From Apoda limacodes (Eukaryota; Arthropoda; Insecta; Lepidoptera; Limacodidae): a stretch of 64,000 nt of DNA. Position 1 is the first letter of the stretch, and each line of letters starts with the position of its first letter. The position numbers and the translations under genes are program-made. Shown here one piece after another: positions 1-10,894 of this stretch. The notes under the pieces were generated by a model. That model was not told where the DNA came from. It ran no database searches and saw only the letters and a list, made by a program, of their open reading frames with translations. The stretch covers positions 11,254,501 to 11,318,500 of the forward strand of contig OX291557.1 in the NCBI GenBank assembly GCA_946406115.1, given 5' to 3'.

Positions 1-1016
1 ATGGACATAACCCTAAATTATTAATCCCGGAATAACCGTATCCGGATTCCTACTGTTACAGTTCGATTTAGCTACCTTTCTTACTTTTTTTTTAGTGAAG
101 GAATTGCCGTAAGAATCCCGCGCCGTTAACTGAAAGGCAGTTTGTTTGTTTTTTACTCGACGTTTGTTACATTTTGGTGCTTATTATTATTTTTATGGGA
201 TAAACTTTGCACTATCCTTTCTTAGTAATAAATTAACAGGAACTTTAGACCCAGTTGTTTGGGCTGTGCGTTGATATATCAGTCAGGTCAGGTCATATGT
301 ATCAGGTTTTTAGCCATGTTTCTAAATAGTTATAACTACTTGAGGAGTCGATTTTGAAAACGATAGAATGGCAAAATAGTAAGTAGTAGTAGTAAAATAG
401 TAATTAATGTAAACCCGTATCAGATTTTCCCAACACAATTTTAACACACAAACTTCATTACATTAAAAATCTTCACATATCTACAAATAATCTATACACA
501 CAAAGCGCAAAAAGCTTATACATTTATGAAATGAAATCAGAGAACCATTACTAAATTCAGATATTTAAATAATTCAATAAAAACTCCGGTTTTATTACTA
601 ATTAACTGGCATTTCATGATTAAATAAAATGCTTTTTGCGCCAACAGTAAATAGGGATATATGATGATAACGCGTTTCAAGAAGCTAAACGTTTATAGTG
701 AAAATATATATTGTAAAGTTATCAAATTAAAAGACCACACATAAGAACCACTTTAGAATGTCTCACATAAGTAACAGCAAAACAAAAACGAACCACATCG
801 CCTGCATGGTTGCCATGTGACATCGTGGCTCCGACCCACCGGAAATATCAACGTGATATATTTCGAGACAAGCGCCCCCTGCGATGCATCTCAATCATCC
901 ACTAATAAGCAGACGGAAGGAAAGAAATCTAGACAAAAGTTTTAAAAAAAGCTCGCCAGGAATAGTTCGAAAGGTGAGTGTAAGCGTAGCGGCCCCCCCG
1001 AGTTATAAATACGAAC
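1..1016. other. No gene seen; one old repeat fragment
   Basis: AT-rich sequence without a recognisable gene. Positions 243-300 match, in reverse orientation, the repeat family that contains 'acatatcaacgcacagccc' (other copies near 4.4, 21.6, 38.5 and 61.3 kb). The last 250 bases (about 780-1016) are richer in GC than the surroundings. They contain a TATA-like TTATAAATA at about 1003 and a consensus splice donor GAAAG|GTGAGT with the exon side ending at 973, so they may be promoter or 5' untranslated sequence of the candidate exon that follows. Confidence 0.4.
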
Positions 1017-1093
1017 ATGTGGCGTCGACGGGCTACCTACGCGCTTGCCGTGTTGCTCATGCATTCGACTTTGCTTTACTTCTACAGTATTAT
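1017..1093 (+). CDS. Candidate first coding exon: signal peptide or signal anchor
   Basis: An ATG at 1017 opens a 25-codon frame that reads MWRRRATYALAVLLMHS and continues STLLYFYSI. It is a short basic tail (W-R-R-R) followed by about 20 hydrophobic residues, the classic arrangement of a signal peptide or of the signal anchor of a type II Golgi membrane protein such as a glycosyltransferase. The frame runs into GTGAGT at 1094, a good splice donor after ATT-AT, so the exon would end in phase 2; read through, it stops at TGA three bases later. The surrounding 300 bases are GC-richer than the flanks. I see no downstream exon, so the protein cannot be named. A weakness is that 'ctttgctttacttctacag' inside the exon also resembles a splice acceptor, so chance similarity is possible. 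Confidence 0.33.
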
Positions 1094-1594
1094 GTGAGTA
1101 CCTAGTTGTTACTATGTATATCTTTGTAATAAAACGTTTTTGTTATGGTATTTTGTTTTATAAAAATAGGTAGAAATAAATTTATTTTGTACATTTGCAG
1201 TTAAACAAACAGTGTTTTTTAAAAATTTCAAACGCAAAATTACCAGAAAAACCCATTTCAAAAACTTCGAATTTTAGTTTATTAATAAAGATCAGTAGTA
1301 ATTTTAATTCCAAAATTCTCAAATTGATTTGCGCGAATGTATTCCAAACATATCGAAAAAGCGCCAAATCCAGCGCGTAAAGCGCTAAAATGGTAGCACT
1401 GTATGTTTACTGCAAATACAAAATTTGGCGTCAACAATGTGCATTCTGCAGTCGCAATGTCAATATCATAAGTAAATTTTTATTGATTAAGTTTTTAGTT
1501 TGGTAGCGTTTTAGCATAACAATAGACTGAATCTATAATATGATACTAAAATGTATTACCTACCAACTCAATATATCTAATCGAATCTATGATA

Positions 1595-1860
1595 ATATTA
1601 TAAAGTAACTGTCTGTTACCTCTTCCCGCTTAAATCGCTGAACCGATTTAGACTAAATTTTGTATGTAGATAGTTCTCAGGGAAGGACATAGGATAGTGT
1701 TTACACCGAAAAATTCAAAAGTTCCCGCAGGAATAAGCTTACAGCTTGCTATAGCAAACTTCTATAGTATTATGAAGGAGTTGAAGTTGAAATTCCACGC
1801 CGATAACCGAATTTAGGGCGGGTGGATCCGCTGGCAAAGTCTACTTGTAAATAACTGGTA
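1595..1860 (+). repeat. Dispersed repeat, 'gctgaaccgatttaga' family
   Basis: The segment runs from 'ataatattataaagtaactgt' through 'cgctgaaccgatttagact' and 'ggaaggacataggatag' to 'cgggtggatccgctggcaaag'. A second copy with the same ending (cggatctgcgggcgcagctgg) is at 45.9-46.2 kb. This is a widespread lepidopteran interspersed repeat, a LINE 3' end or SINE-like element. I did not find clear ends. Confidence 0.55.
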
Positions 1861-2189
1861 AACAAAAACAAAACAAAATGTAATTTAATGCTACTTTCAC
1901 GCTCTTACTATCGAGAAACAAAATTATTTTTGAAGCTATCCATGCTAATAGAACAATAAACAAACAAATGTTGACGACATAAAATATTTGGGTCAATTAG
2001 GCAACACTGTGGTTGTTGGAAGATATGAAATAATTTATTTTTTGTTTGCGCCGAGTTCTACTGCGTAGTTTGTACATGCAACTACACTACAGTGTTACCA
2101 TATAAATAAATATTATTATTTAATTCTGTGTGTATTATGCGAAGGGACTCGTAATTTCGGTTGGAATATTACATAAATATTTGATTGAC

Positions 2190-2284
2190 GACTTTTATAT
2201 ACATATCTTTATATATATAATTCTACTGTACGTGCGTATGTCACTGTACTCCTCCTAAACGGCTGGACTTTGGGTGATGCCCTG
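2190..2284 (+). repeat. Repeat fragment interrupted by a MITE
   Basis: The sequence 'ctactgtacgtgcgtatgtcactg' followed by 'ctcctcctaaacggctggac' is a lepidopteran interspersed-repeat motif. It stops at the inverted-repeat element that starts at 2285. Confidence 0.4.
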
Positions 2285-2483
2285 CACTGGAAAAAAAAAG
2301 GATAACTAAACTAGCTTAGCTATTCGAAATTTACTTAGTAATAACCAAACTTTTGTTATAATTAAACAACTGATTTGCTGTACATAACTTATATTTAATC
2401 TACTATAAGCGTTTAGTAGTCACCAAATTATGTTACCAGTAGACAAAATTTGTGTTATTGTTAGCTAATCTTTTTTTTCAGTG
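2285..2483. mobile_element. 199-bp MITE with CACTG terminal inverted repeats
   Basis: The left end CACTGGAAAAAAAAAGGAT is matched by the reverse complement of the right end, CACTGAAAAAAAAGATTAG, so the terminal inverted repeats cover about 25 bp. The interior is AT-rich and non-coding. No exact target duplication is visible (flanks atgccctg and tggatggt), so the superfamily is not assigned. Confidence 0.6.
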
Positions 2484-3705
2484 TGGATGGTTTAGATTCA
2501 CTAATCAGCCCAGCAGATAGTGCTGCAGTCGGTATCATGCAGGACAAGGTCTGTCCGGACTGCTATAGTGTTCTTATATATTTTTTATTATTGTATCATA
2601 CGAAATCAGAAAAATGCATTCTGTACCTATCCATATATATTCTATGAATTTTACCTTTCAACCTTGTTTTTATTTATGACTAAAAAACGTTTTTTTTAAA
2701 GTGTGGTCATAATGGACCATTTAATTCAAGAAGAAGAAAAAAAGAAAAACATTTATTTGACACTCAAACAATTATGTAAAATAAATATATATATAGGAAT
2801 ACATGAAATAATCGAGTGCCAAAAAGGTCTCTTACTCATTCAACAATCAACAATTTACATCCCAACATAATATGAAACTAAGGCAGTATATAGATACATC
2901 TGATGAAAACAGCGTTCTAAAATCTAAGAATTAATCTATTTAAAAAGAAATGGTTATGGATGCCGATACCTTTGACAAAATATTATTTCTAGATCATCGA
3001 AATCAATTTGCGAACCGAAATTGACAAACTAAGGCGGAAGACTACTAAATTCTACCGCTTTGTTTAAATTGGTCTGAGGGTTGCAGTTAAAATTATCTAC
3101 TGATAAGCGACAAAACTGTAGTAAACTGGAGTATGCATGAAGTGGGTATTTATTATCGTAGAAAAGACAGCTTTGGATATCACCTCAAAAACTCCTCTGG
3201 TATCGAGGTGGAACAATTGTCGCATAGTCCAAGGTTCTAACGATCAAATTATAACAGACAACCTAATAAAATAACTATTTATTTGTTAGTTGGTTACTTT
3301 CCGTCTGCGAAACATTTTAACATTTGTGGGTACACAATATTACAAACTTGTGGTTTTGTGGTAATTTTAACAAAACATTTCATGGTGCCTTCAGTATTCA
3401 TCAAAGTTTTACATTCTATACTTTGTTTACTTTTGTTTAAGTATTTTTGACCAAGATTTTTAACGTAAAAAAATGAACGTAGAAAACAGTTTAGTCATCC
3501 TTATATTTGTTTTTAATTTGGTTATGTGATATTGTTATTCCTGATGAGATGTCATCAAAAAAACTAAGTTGTCATCGTTTGTTGCAAAAACCGAAAAATC
3601 ATAATACTTGATAACGAATAAATCATTTAACATTTATTAGCAACTACATGTATGTAAGTATATCGTTAAAGTAATACCTACTGGTGTGCCTATTTAGTTT
3701 ATTAA
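2484..3705. other. No gene seen
   Basis: AT-rich sequence with A/T runs. The stretch 2500-2560 (gtgctgcagtcggtatcatg) is GC-richer, but I can assign no function to it. No coding or RNA feature is supported. Confidence 0.4.
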
Positions 3706-3927
3706 GAGCGTTACCCCTCTAACTTGCGCTGCGAATTAATATTTTTAATTTTTTTTTTGTACAAAGCAAATATTCTTCAAGTTACAACTAACTAATAATT
3801 TTTTTTCCAAAAATAGCTTGCAACTAGTTACATATTTCTGTAGATGCACAGTTTTGAATTTCACTTTGTTCAAATAGGAAATCATAAATGACCATCAAGC
3901 GGCGCTGGGTGGACGTTAGGAACCCTC
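3706..3927. mobile_element. 222-bp MITE flanked by TTAA
   Basis: The left end GAGCGTTACCCCTCTAACTT pairs imperfectly with the reverse complement of the right end, GAGGGTTCCTAACGTCCACC, and both ends abut a TTAA (3702-3705 and 3928-3931). A related, larger copy lies at 62591-62906 and shares 'gagcgttacccct', the 'tgtgcaaag' block and 'ctacagaaatatgta'. TTAA duplications are the hallmark of piggyBac-type elements. That assignment is an inference from the flanks only, because no transposase is present. Confidence 0.55.
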
Positions 3928-4369
3928 TTAAGGAGTATATGCAGTATTTAATAAGTCAATAATCCATTGCCTTGTAAGAATCACAATTTGAAATATAAGG
4001 GTATTTTTTATCGCTTTGGGGCAGTGGAAACACATTGCTGTAGCTTAAAACTTTAGTAATAAAACTTATCAGAGTTGTACTAAACTTGAAAATAGGTAAC
4101 ATTTTTTAATGCAAATATCAAGTGGTATTATTTTAACTTTTAAAACTGGCCTAGACAGGCCAAGCGTTTTGTAACAATGATTGCGAATATCTAAAAACCA
4201 TTTTGTATAAAACGGTTTTTTTTTAAATCAATTATAGAGCTCCAAAGCAAAACAGGGGTGTTTTCCCCCCTGAGGGATACATTTTCGAAAACGGTGAAAC
4301 ACGTCATTTCTAATTTTTGCCTTAAAGGTCACATACTAATTTTTATGCATTTAGTTTGAAAATTGAAGA

Positions 4370-4545
4370 ATTTTTCATACAAGCTTGCAACTCCCATTTT
4401 AATCCTTAAGGGGTTGAATTTTCTAAAATACTTCCTTAGTTGTCAAATAGTAGCGTCAGCGTAACATCAAGTAAGGAACCCACCAGCTTTGGGCTGTGCT
4501 TTGATATGTCATTAAATGAGTCAGTCTGTCAGTTAGTTTCTTCTT
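4370..4545 (-). repeat. Repeat copy, 'atatcaacgcacagccc' family
   Basis: Read on the minus strand this contains 'actgacagactgactcat', 'gacatatcaaagcacagccc' and, at its far end, a 'ccccttaaggattaaaatgg' block. It is the same order as the plus-strand copies at 21.6 and 38.5 kb. It is a dispersed LINE/SINE-like repeat without a gene. Confidence 0.55.
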
Positions 4546-4859
4546 TTATATATATTCAAAAGAATTACCATTAAATGTGTACTCAAAAAATCTAACTTTA
4601 TTATTATGTATTTGTTTCAAATTTGTAATGTAGCACGCTACGATAAGCCCAGTGGCGTAGCGCAGTGCTACGAACTTTCTTTGGCTACGAGTCGAGGGCC
4701 AGTACCTACTCATCAAATATTCATAAAATGCACGACGGTTAACTACCGGCATCTGACAAACTCCTTGGAGTGGGTTTTTTCTATATCAGTTTTATTATTA
4801 TTTCTTAAATTTATAATTTTTATTTTTTTAATATGGGTCCTCAAAATGATAAAGTTAGA

Positions 4860-4975
4860 TTTTAGGGTTCCGTTCCCAAAGGGTGTCAAAGAGAGCTGCC
4901 TACGGTATCTGTCTGTCCGTCTTTTAAAGGACTCTGTCTTTAAAACCATTACACGTTCTATAGGCTAATTATAAA
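4860..4975 (+). repeat. Repeat copy, 'agggttccgt' family
   Basis: The segment starts with 'tagggttccgttcccaaagg' and passes through a 'ctgtctgtccgtctt' run. Related copies lie near 15.4 and 20.1 kb. It is a common lepidopteran dispersed repeat and carries no gene. Confidence 0.5.
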
Positions 4976-5367
4976 ATACATATGTAAGTTATGGCGGATT
5001 ATAAATATAAAAGGTCAAATTTCTTAAAGCTCTATCTTAAAATCGCAATTACATACTAGCTTCAGATTTAAGTGAATGCAGTGTAAACTTTAAAGTTAAA
5101 CCACAAATAACAAAAACTGGTCGAGTAGCTTGCGCTATTGTAGGTCGCTAATAAATAGAGAAGACCTATAAATGAAGCAGATAGGTATTTGATAAAAAAA
5201 GAATTAAGACATTCAGTCTCAATTTTCTCAAGACTCTTTTTATCATATGCTTAAGAAAGTTCATGATTTAGTTTTAATGAAAACTAATTATAGTAGTTAT
5301 TTATGCAACTGTCGTTTAATGAAGGATATTATAAAACATGAGTGTGGGTTTATAGTCATTTTTTAAT
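4976..5367. other. No gene seen
   Basis: AT-rich spacer between two repeats; nothing recognisable on either strand. Confidence 0.35.
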
Positions 5368-6595
5368 ACCACTAAGGTGGCAAAAAAGCTTACGGTTGTC
5401 TTGCAAATAATCTCGGAACTAAACATCGCTGGAGATGTCAACACCAAGGATCCCAATGCTCTTGGAGGTGGAGAGGGGAGTGTTCTGGAATTATAGGATC
5501 ACAGTAAATGAGGTTTTCTTTTTGAATCGGAGCAAGTTTTCCTATCCCCAGTGAGAGACCTTAGACCTTGGTCTCGATTTAAGTCACAAGTTCTCCACGC
5601 TTTTCCTCCACAACGGAACGAGGGAAGTAAGCACAGCCCGTGTAATAAGCGTCTTCAGTACTGTCATCTGCATAGCAATGTATGTTTTTGATGTCCAACA
5701 TGACATTCATATGCAGTAGAAACAGCGAAGGAAACAGCACAGAGCCTTGTGGGACACCAGCATTAATGTCCATGCTATCAGAGCAACTACGTTTCATACG
5801 GCCGGACAAAAAGCTAGCTACCCATTTGCACAAACCCTCGGGCACTCCGTAAGATGGCAACTTCGATAGAAGACCCCGGTGCCAGACCTGATCGACCGCC
5901 TTCGCTATGTCCAGGCTACATGCTAGCCTCCCCCTGACTCTCAATGGCTAGCACCCATCGGTGTGTGAGGAACACTAAGTCACAAGTCAAGCCATATTGA
6001 CTGTGTTTTTCTAGGCAACCTAGAAGCTGGCTGTTGATCACACGCTTAATTGCCTTGAAGAGGAGAGAGGTAATAGCGATAGGCCTGTAATTCGATGGAT
6101 CTGATCTGTCGCCCTTTTTGGGCATCGGGTGCACATTCGCAGTCTTTCACGAAGACGGAAATTGCCTAGTGTTGTAGGAAAGCGCGAAGAGGCGCGTGAG
6201 TACAGGACATAACTCAGGAGCACACTGTTTAAGCACCAATGCTGGCATACCGTCTGGCCCCCTCGACTTATGAACGTTTAGAGAAAGTAACGCTCGCCGG
6301 ACCTTCCACTGTGTTATAGAGATTTCCGGCATGGACTCACCGCACCAAGGTATAGTAGGTGGTACAGCACCTTCGTCTTTCATATTCGAGTTTGAGGCAA
6401 AGAGTTTGCCCAGTAGATTGGCTTTCTATTTATGGGCTAATCAAAATCGGTATTTTGCAGTGGCAAAAGTTCACTTCGGCGGCTTTAGCAAGCGATCAGA
6501 GGGATAGCTCGCAAATTGGCCACCTATTTTGCCGATGAATTAGAATTTAGCTCTGGCAGTTGCTTTCTTACTGAACTTTTCATTTTATATGCGTT
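5368..6595 (-). pseudogene. Decayed CR1/Jockey-type LINE with reverse transcriptase
   Basis: This is a broken copy of the same LINE as the better copy at 43.8-45.1 kb. In minus-strand order it shows a pre-RT linker (about 6595-6385, stops present) and a block at 6383-6147 with SRGPDGMPALVLKQC. Next come KKGDRSDPSNYRPIAITSL (6130-6050), the palm motif A remnant LDIAKAVDQVWHRG, motif B AGVPQGSVLFPSLFLLH, and motif C with the YADD core (CYADDST) near 5680. The frame shifts several times, and the 'STGDLL' segment present in the other copy is missing. At about 5398 the middle of the RT thumb is joined directly to the element's extreme 3' tail (5368-5397), so several hundred bases were lost. It cannot encode a working enzyme. 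Confidence 0.85.
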
Positions 6596-6899
6596 TTACT
6601 TCAGAAATGTTATTATGATAAGTTTATAATTTTACACACATTAATATCACACTAGTGTTTGGATACCTAAATTTGTATAGTTGCATAAATAACTTTTATC
6701 TACACACTCGTTGTCAAACATAATTAGAAAAAAAAAAAAAACCATCACGACACTAATTCCCGAAGACAGTCAGAGATGTTATGAACATAATGCCCGTAAC
6801 ATGCACGTTTCACCGATGGTATAGCGTCCCACAATCGTGATAGTTGGTGAGCCTATCGTCGAGACTTTACAATTAACAAACTTTCGTTCCGTTTCAGCG

Positions 6900-7193
6900 T
6901 CTTACCAGGTAAAAAGTTTCATAGCAAGGATTCAAGGAACAAGTCACATAGACCGTGTGGTTTCAAAGAAACTTCCTCCCATGAACGTTTAGGTTGTGAA
7001 ATGAGCTCCCTGCCAAGGTTTTCTCTAAGGACTACAGTATCGGGTTCTTCCAGAAAGAAGTTATAAGATTCTAAAGGGTCGGCAACGCGCGAGTGACGAC
7101 CTAGGTGTTGCAAAATTCTATAGGCTCCGGTGACCACTTACCAACCATCAGACAGTCCGTCAGCTTGTTTGCCACCTTAGTGGTATAAAAAAA
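6900..7193 (+). mobile_element. 3'-end fragment of the CR1-type LINE
   Basis: A strongly 5'-truncated copy of the LINE family. It carries the last codons (K-I-L-K-G-R-Q-R-A-S-D near 7060-7100, with stops upstream), then the 3' untranslated tail 'gcttgtttgccaccttagtg' and a short A run at 7186-7193. The element's coding sense is the plus strand; the longer open frame on the other strand is not a gene. Confidence 0.8.
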
Positions 7194-8160
7194 ATTGCTT
7201 CAGAGATTTTTACAAGCACTTTCTTATCTTTTCCATTTTTCCTATAACAAAAAAAACAAATTAAAGAACTGAACTTTGTATGTAGTACTTTTTTTGTAGT
7301 TTGCAATGATTATCGCCAATTAGGTATGTAGGTGAGAAATTCTATCGTAAGTAAATCTACTCTGAAACGGAATCGAGCCGTGAAATCACCGGAAATATGT
7401 GGGACAAAGTTTCATAAGGTAAATTTTAGGCTGGTCAGCATTTAATTCGCAAATTGAAGCGAGTAACTAGTTTTTACCAAACCTTGTTGGGTAAGTCTGT
7501 ATCGCATATAATATTGTTTTATTGTTTTATATTGTTTTCGATGCGGCGCAAACAGAATAAATATGTTTGAAATAGTGCTAAGTTACAGTGGTTTTCTGCG
7601 TGGTTCCAATGCCTCTGGCCGTGTTACCAAAAAATCATGAATTATTTTCCAACTAATTATTGAAGACAAACGTCTTCTTTCCGATGATTTTGAAATAAAC
7701 ACTTTAATAATTATTTTGTACACTAAATACTTGTCAGTTGAAAACACACCAAGTTGTTTTTTTTTCTCATATTTAAAGGATGCAAAAGGCAAGGATTTGC
7801 ATTCATCTTCCATCTTCTATTTTTTGTAAAATATAAGCAAATAGATTCAGAGCCATTCTAATTAAGGTAAGGCTATGCAGCAAGTCAGGATTATAAAAGC
7901 AGATACGCCCGTGTCGATATTGCGTTAGCTAAAGTTTATAAAGTGAAAAACAACTAGTTTCTATTAGTAAATCGTAAGGAAAAACATATCCTCAAAGCAA
8001 ATTTTTAAATAACTCATCTGTATCAAAGCAGTAAATAACAATATAACAGTTGTAACTATTAATAACAATTTACGTGGTTCGATTGATAATGTGGCAACTT
8101 GCGCATTATTTTGTACACAGTAACATTAACCGACTTTGTGTCAAAACTTAAGAAACACAC
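7194..8160. other. No supported gene
   Basis: AT-rich. A 76-codon frame on the minus strand (7813-7583, true ATG, MEDECKSLPFASF) has no recognisable domain and ordinary local composition. I do not call it a gene. Confidence 0.3.
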
Positions 8161-8556
8161 CAGCCTCTTAAGAGAATACAATTCGGAGCGCCTCTCAGCG
8201 TGCTTCATACAAACGAATTTCTCATTTGTTTTTGACATTTACTGATGAATGACTGTGGAATTTCTTATTCATAATCCGAAGCCGAATAACTATGTCTATG
8301 GTTTTCCCAAATCTTGTAAAATATTTTTTTAACTAGAAACGTTTTTAAGACTATTTGTATGAAAAACTAGAATCCTGTATACCTTTCAAACTATAAAATT
8401 AAATAGAAAACTGGCACACTGCACACCTAGATATTTATTACTAGAATATGTCTTCAAAATTTCGTGGTCTTTGATCGGTAAGTGCTAAAAAAAGTGAGAA
8501 ATTCGTTTGTATGAAGCACGCTGAGAGGCGCTCCGAATTATATTCTCTTAAGAGGC
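8161..8556. mobile_element. 396-bp MITE with 65-bp terminal inverted repeats (copy 1)
   Basis: The left end CAGCCTCTTAAGAGAATA continues inwards through 'cggagcgcctctcagcgtgc' and 'ttcatacaaacgaatttctc'. The right end is its reverse complement with one or two mismatches over about 65 bp. A second full copy lies at 57969-58361 with the interior in the opposite orientation, and a diverged internal relative is at 62205-62345. TTAA occurs inside both ends (8168-8171 and 8548-8551). No coding capacity. Confidence 0.8.
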
Positions 8557-9949
8557 TGCTATCCAGCCACTAGTTATTAATTACCCTGCCCTTCAGGGTA
8601 TTAAAATTGAGAATACATACTTTATTATTCGGCTAATATGAATATAAAAAAACAAAAAACAAAAAGTTAAATTTAATAAGTAGGGGTTTACTTCCTTAGC
8701 TGTTTTGGACATAGGATCATGACATTCTAGTAAAGTCCAGATTTTTAACGACTTTTTAGCCAACTAGTTAGAAGAGATAAGCCTTGACCTAATTTTAGTC
8801 TTTAGTATGTTATGCTTGTATATCAGGCATTTGGTGCCCCCAGAACCCGTGTCAGTAATGATGTAATAGCGTCAAAGTAGTGTCGCGTGTCATACCGAGC
8901 TAGGCACTTGCGTCAGTTCGAGGAACACGAGGTGTCGCCTGTCACTTCACTGCTTGCTACTAACTACCGAATCGATCATATACCATCACAGTATAGATAA
9001 TAGCACTTCATGCAGTATGGTCACTGTTCCTCGCTCTCTATAGTGTCCGACCACCTTCACCTCCTGTGACCGCTAGAAATAAACACGCCCACATTTACGC
9101 GTATACACACGTTATATTATCTTTTGTAGTGTTAGTTGCCACGAATAAGCTGATTTCGTATGAAGTGTCCAAGATGTGATACCACTAAGAAAGCATTGCA
9201 ATGGTTGCAAATCCGATAGCTTTCAAATCGGTCAATTTAATCTTTGATCTATTTGTTTTCAGAGCTAATGTAATCATTTGTCCAGAGTCATAAGTGGAAT
9301 ATAACTCTTTGGGCATAATTGTTTGGCACGAAATGAACTATTTGTATGATTTCCAAACAATCTCTTAGGAGATAAGTATATTCATGGTATTGGCTAGAAA
9401 ATAATTGAATAGAAGTAAAACCTGAGGATAATTAACTTTGTCTAGGATATTTAAGCCTAATGTGAAAAAAAGATAGAAGATATAATACGGAAGTGTATCT
9501 TGGGAACAAAGTTTTGACAAATAAATGTCTTTAAATTTTGTGTTAGTTTGTTGTCATCAAGTTTTATAAGATAATATGGCAAATAATTTCTAATATGGCC
9601 AGATTTCCCGTATTTCGTCATTGACACAAAGCTCAAGCACGTATACGTGCAACTTACTCATCAAAATGCCAAATGCAACTTGACCCTGGGAGCTTGAGTA
9701 GACAAATACATCTTTCAAAGTACATCTTCTCAGATGTCAATTAATAAAACTTCGGTTTTTTATATACTTTAAACATGGTTAATTTAACCAATTTTAAGGT
9801 AGGAGATAGTTTTATAAAAAGGGGAAAAGTCTAAAATAAGCACCTAAAGCTCAGATATAAATATTTACAGAACCTTCGGCTACGTGTTTTCTTCGTTTAA
9901 GGTTCAAGAGTTGTAAGCATTGACTTTGTTATTTGTATTAGCTACTCAC
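8557..9949. other. No gene seen
   Basis: Mixed AT-rich sequence with a GC-richer stretch at 8830-9110 that contains no open frame, splice pair or RNA gene that I can support. A short palindrome, cacgtatacgtg, is at about 9640. Confidence 0.35.
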
Positions 9950-10069
9950 CCGGATATCACCTGGCAGTACTGTCACTTTGACGAATAGTCGCAAAGCCCT
10001 CAAATTGTTCACGCCATATCGCTTCAAACGAATACCCACAATTTTCAGCAGTCGCGTTCCCACGAAAAA
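9950..10069 (-). CDS. Exon-like segment, protein not recognised
   Basis: On the minus strand a 120-bp segment is preceded by 'gtgcttttgtag' (acceptor-like) and followed by CGG|GTGAGT (donor-like). Two frames are usable. One is open for all 40 codons and begins FFVGTRLLKIVGIRLKRYG, entering and leaving in phase 0. The other gives GNATAENCGYSFEAIWREQ and would use an alternative donor, CAG|GTGATA, ending the exon at 9961. Base composition is clearly GC-richer than the flanks. The plus strand also has an open stretch, so this could equally be an unrecognised repeat. No domain is recognised. Confidence 0.22.
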
Positions 10070-10894
10070 CTACAAAAGCACATATTAAACGTAACCTAAA
10101 AAGAGATATTGTCGCGTCCTTATTGCATAAGTCAACAATTTCGGCTGAGAAATGTTTTCCAATAAATATTCTAAACCTAAACTAAGTAAGACAAATGTTT
10201 TTTAAAGAAAATAACTGTTTAGTAACTCCTGGGAAGGCGCCAGTAGACGCCGCCGTTGACCAAGACACACCTTGGTCTTAGGAAAATTTGAATACTTTTA
10301 CAATAAATTTCAATTTATCTCTTTTCTACATGAATACTTATATCTACCTCTCTTTGTTTACGACCGGCAAAATCTTGCATATTAATGTTGTTTTTACAAC
10401 AACTGTGTTGTTAGATTACATTTTTGGAGCAGGTTTTCAAACAAAACTGTAATAAAATGAAGTAAGCTTCATGAAATATCGCAGTTTTTATAAAATGTAG
10501 GTCATGACATCATTATGATATAAGACTTTTAAATAACCTAAATAGCTTTTAGTAATTTAATCCGACTGGTGCCGGATCACTAAAAACTTTGTATGTTTCT
10601 AAATAATTTTGTAGTCCTAACATAATTATATTATTTCCCCCCTATCCATTTAAATTCTGATTTACTTCTTACTGTGCGTCAACAAATAGCTATGAGTATA
10701 TTATATCTGTTCCTGGCCTTTTATTTTACTCGTGTTGATGATTGACGACTTATGGAACAAATATAAGGCCACCTTAGTCCAGATGCAGTATTCCAGCGCT
10801 GGCCTCACCACTTATCACGCAGGGCTATAGTGGTTGCTAGAAAGAGGCTGTTCTTCACATTATAATGTGGCGTGAGGTTATATTATTATGTTGG
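10070..10894. other. No gene seen
   Basis: AT-rich sequence. A perfect small hairpin GACCAAG-acacac-CTTGGTC lies at about 10259-10278. The GC-richer part after 10770 may belong to the pogo-like relic that follows. Confidence 0.35.

Noticed and set aside
7583..7813. 76-codon minus-strand frame with a true ATG (MEDECKSLPF...)
   Set aside because: AT-rich context, K/S/I-rich peptide, and no domain or gene-like surroundings.
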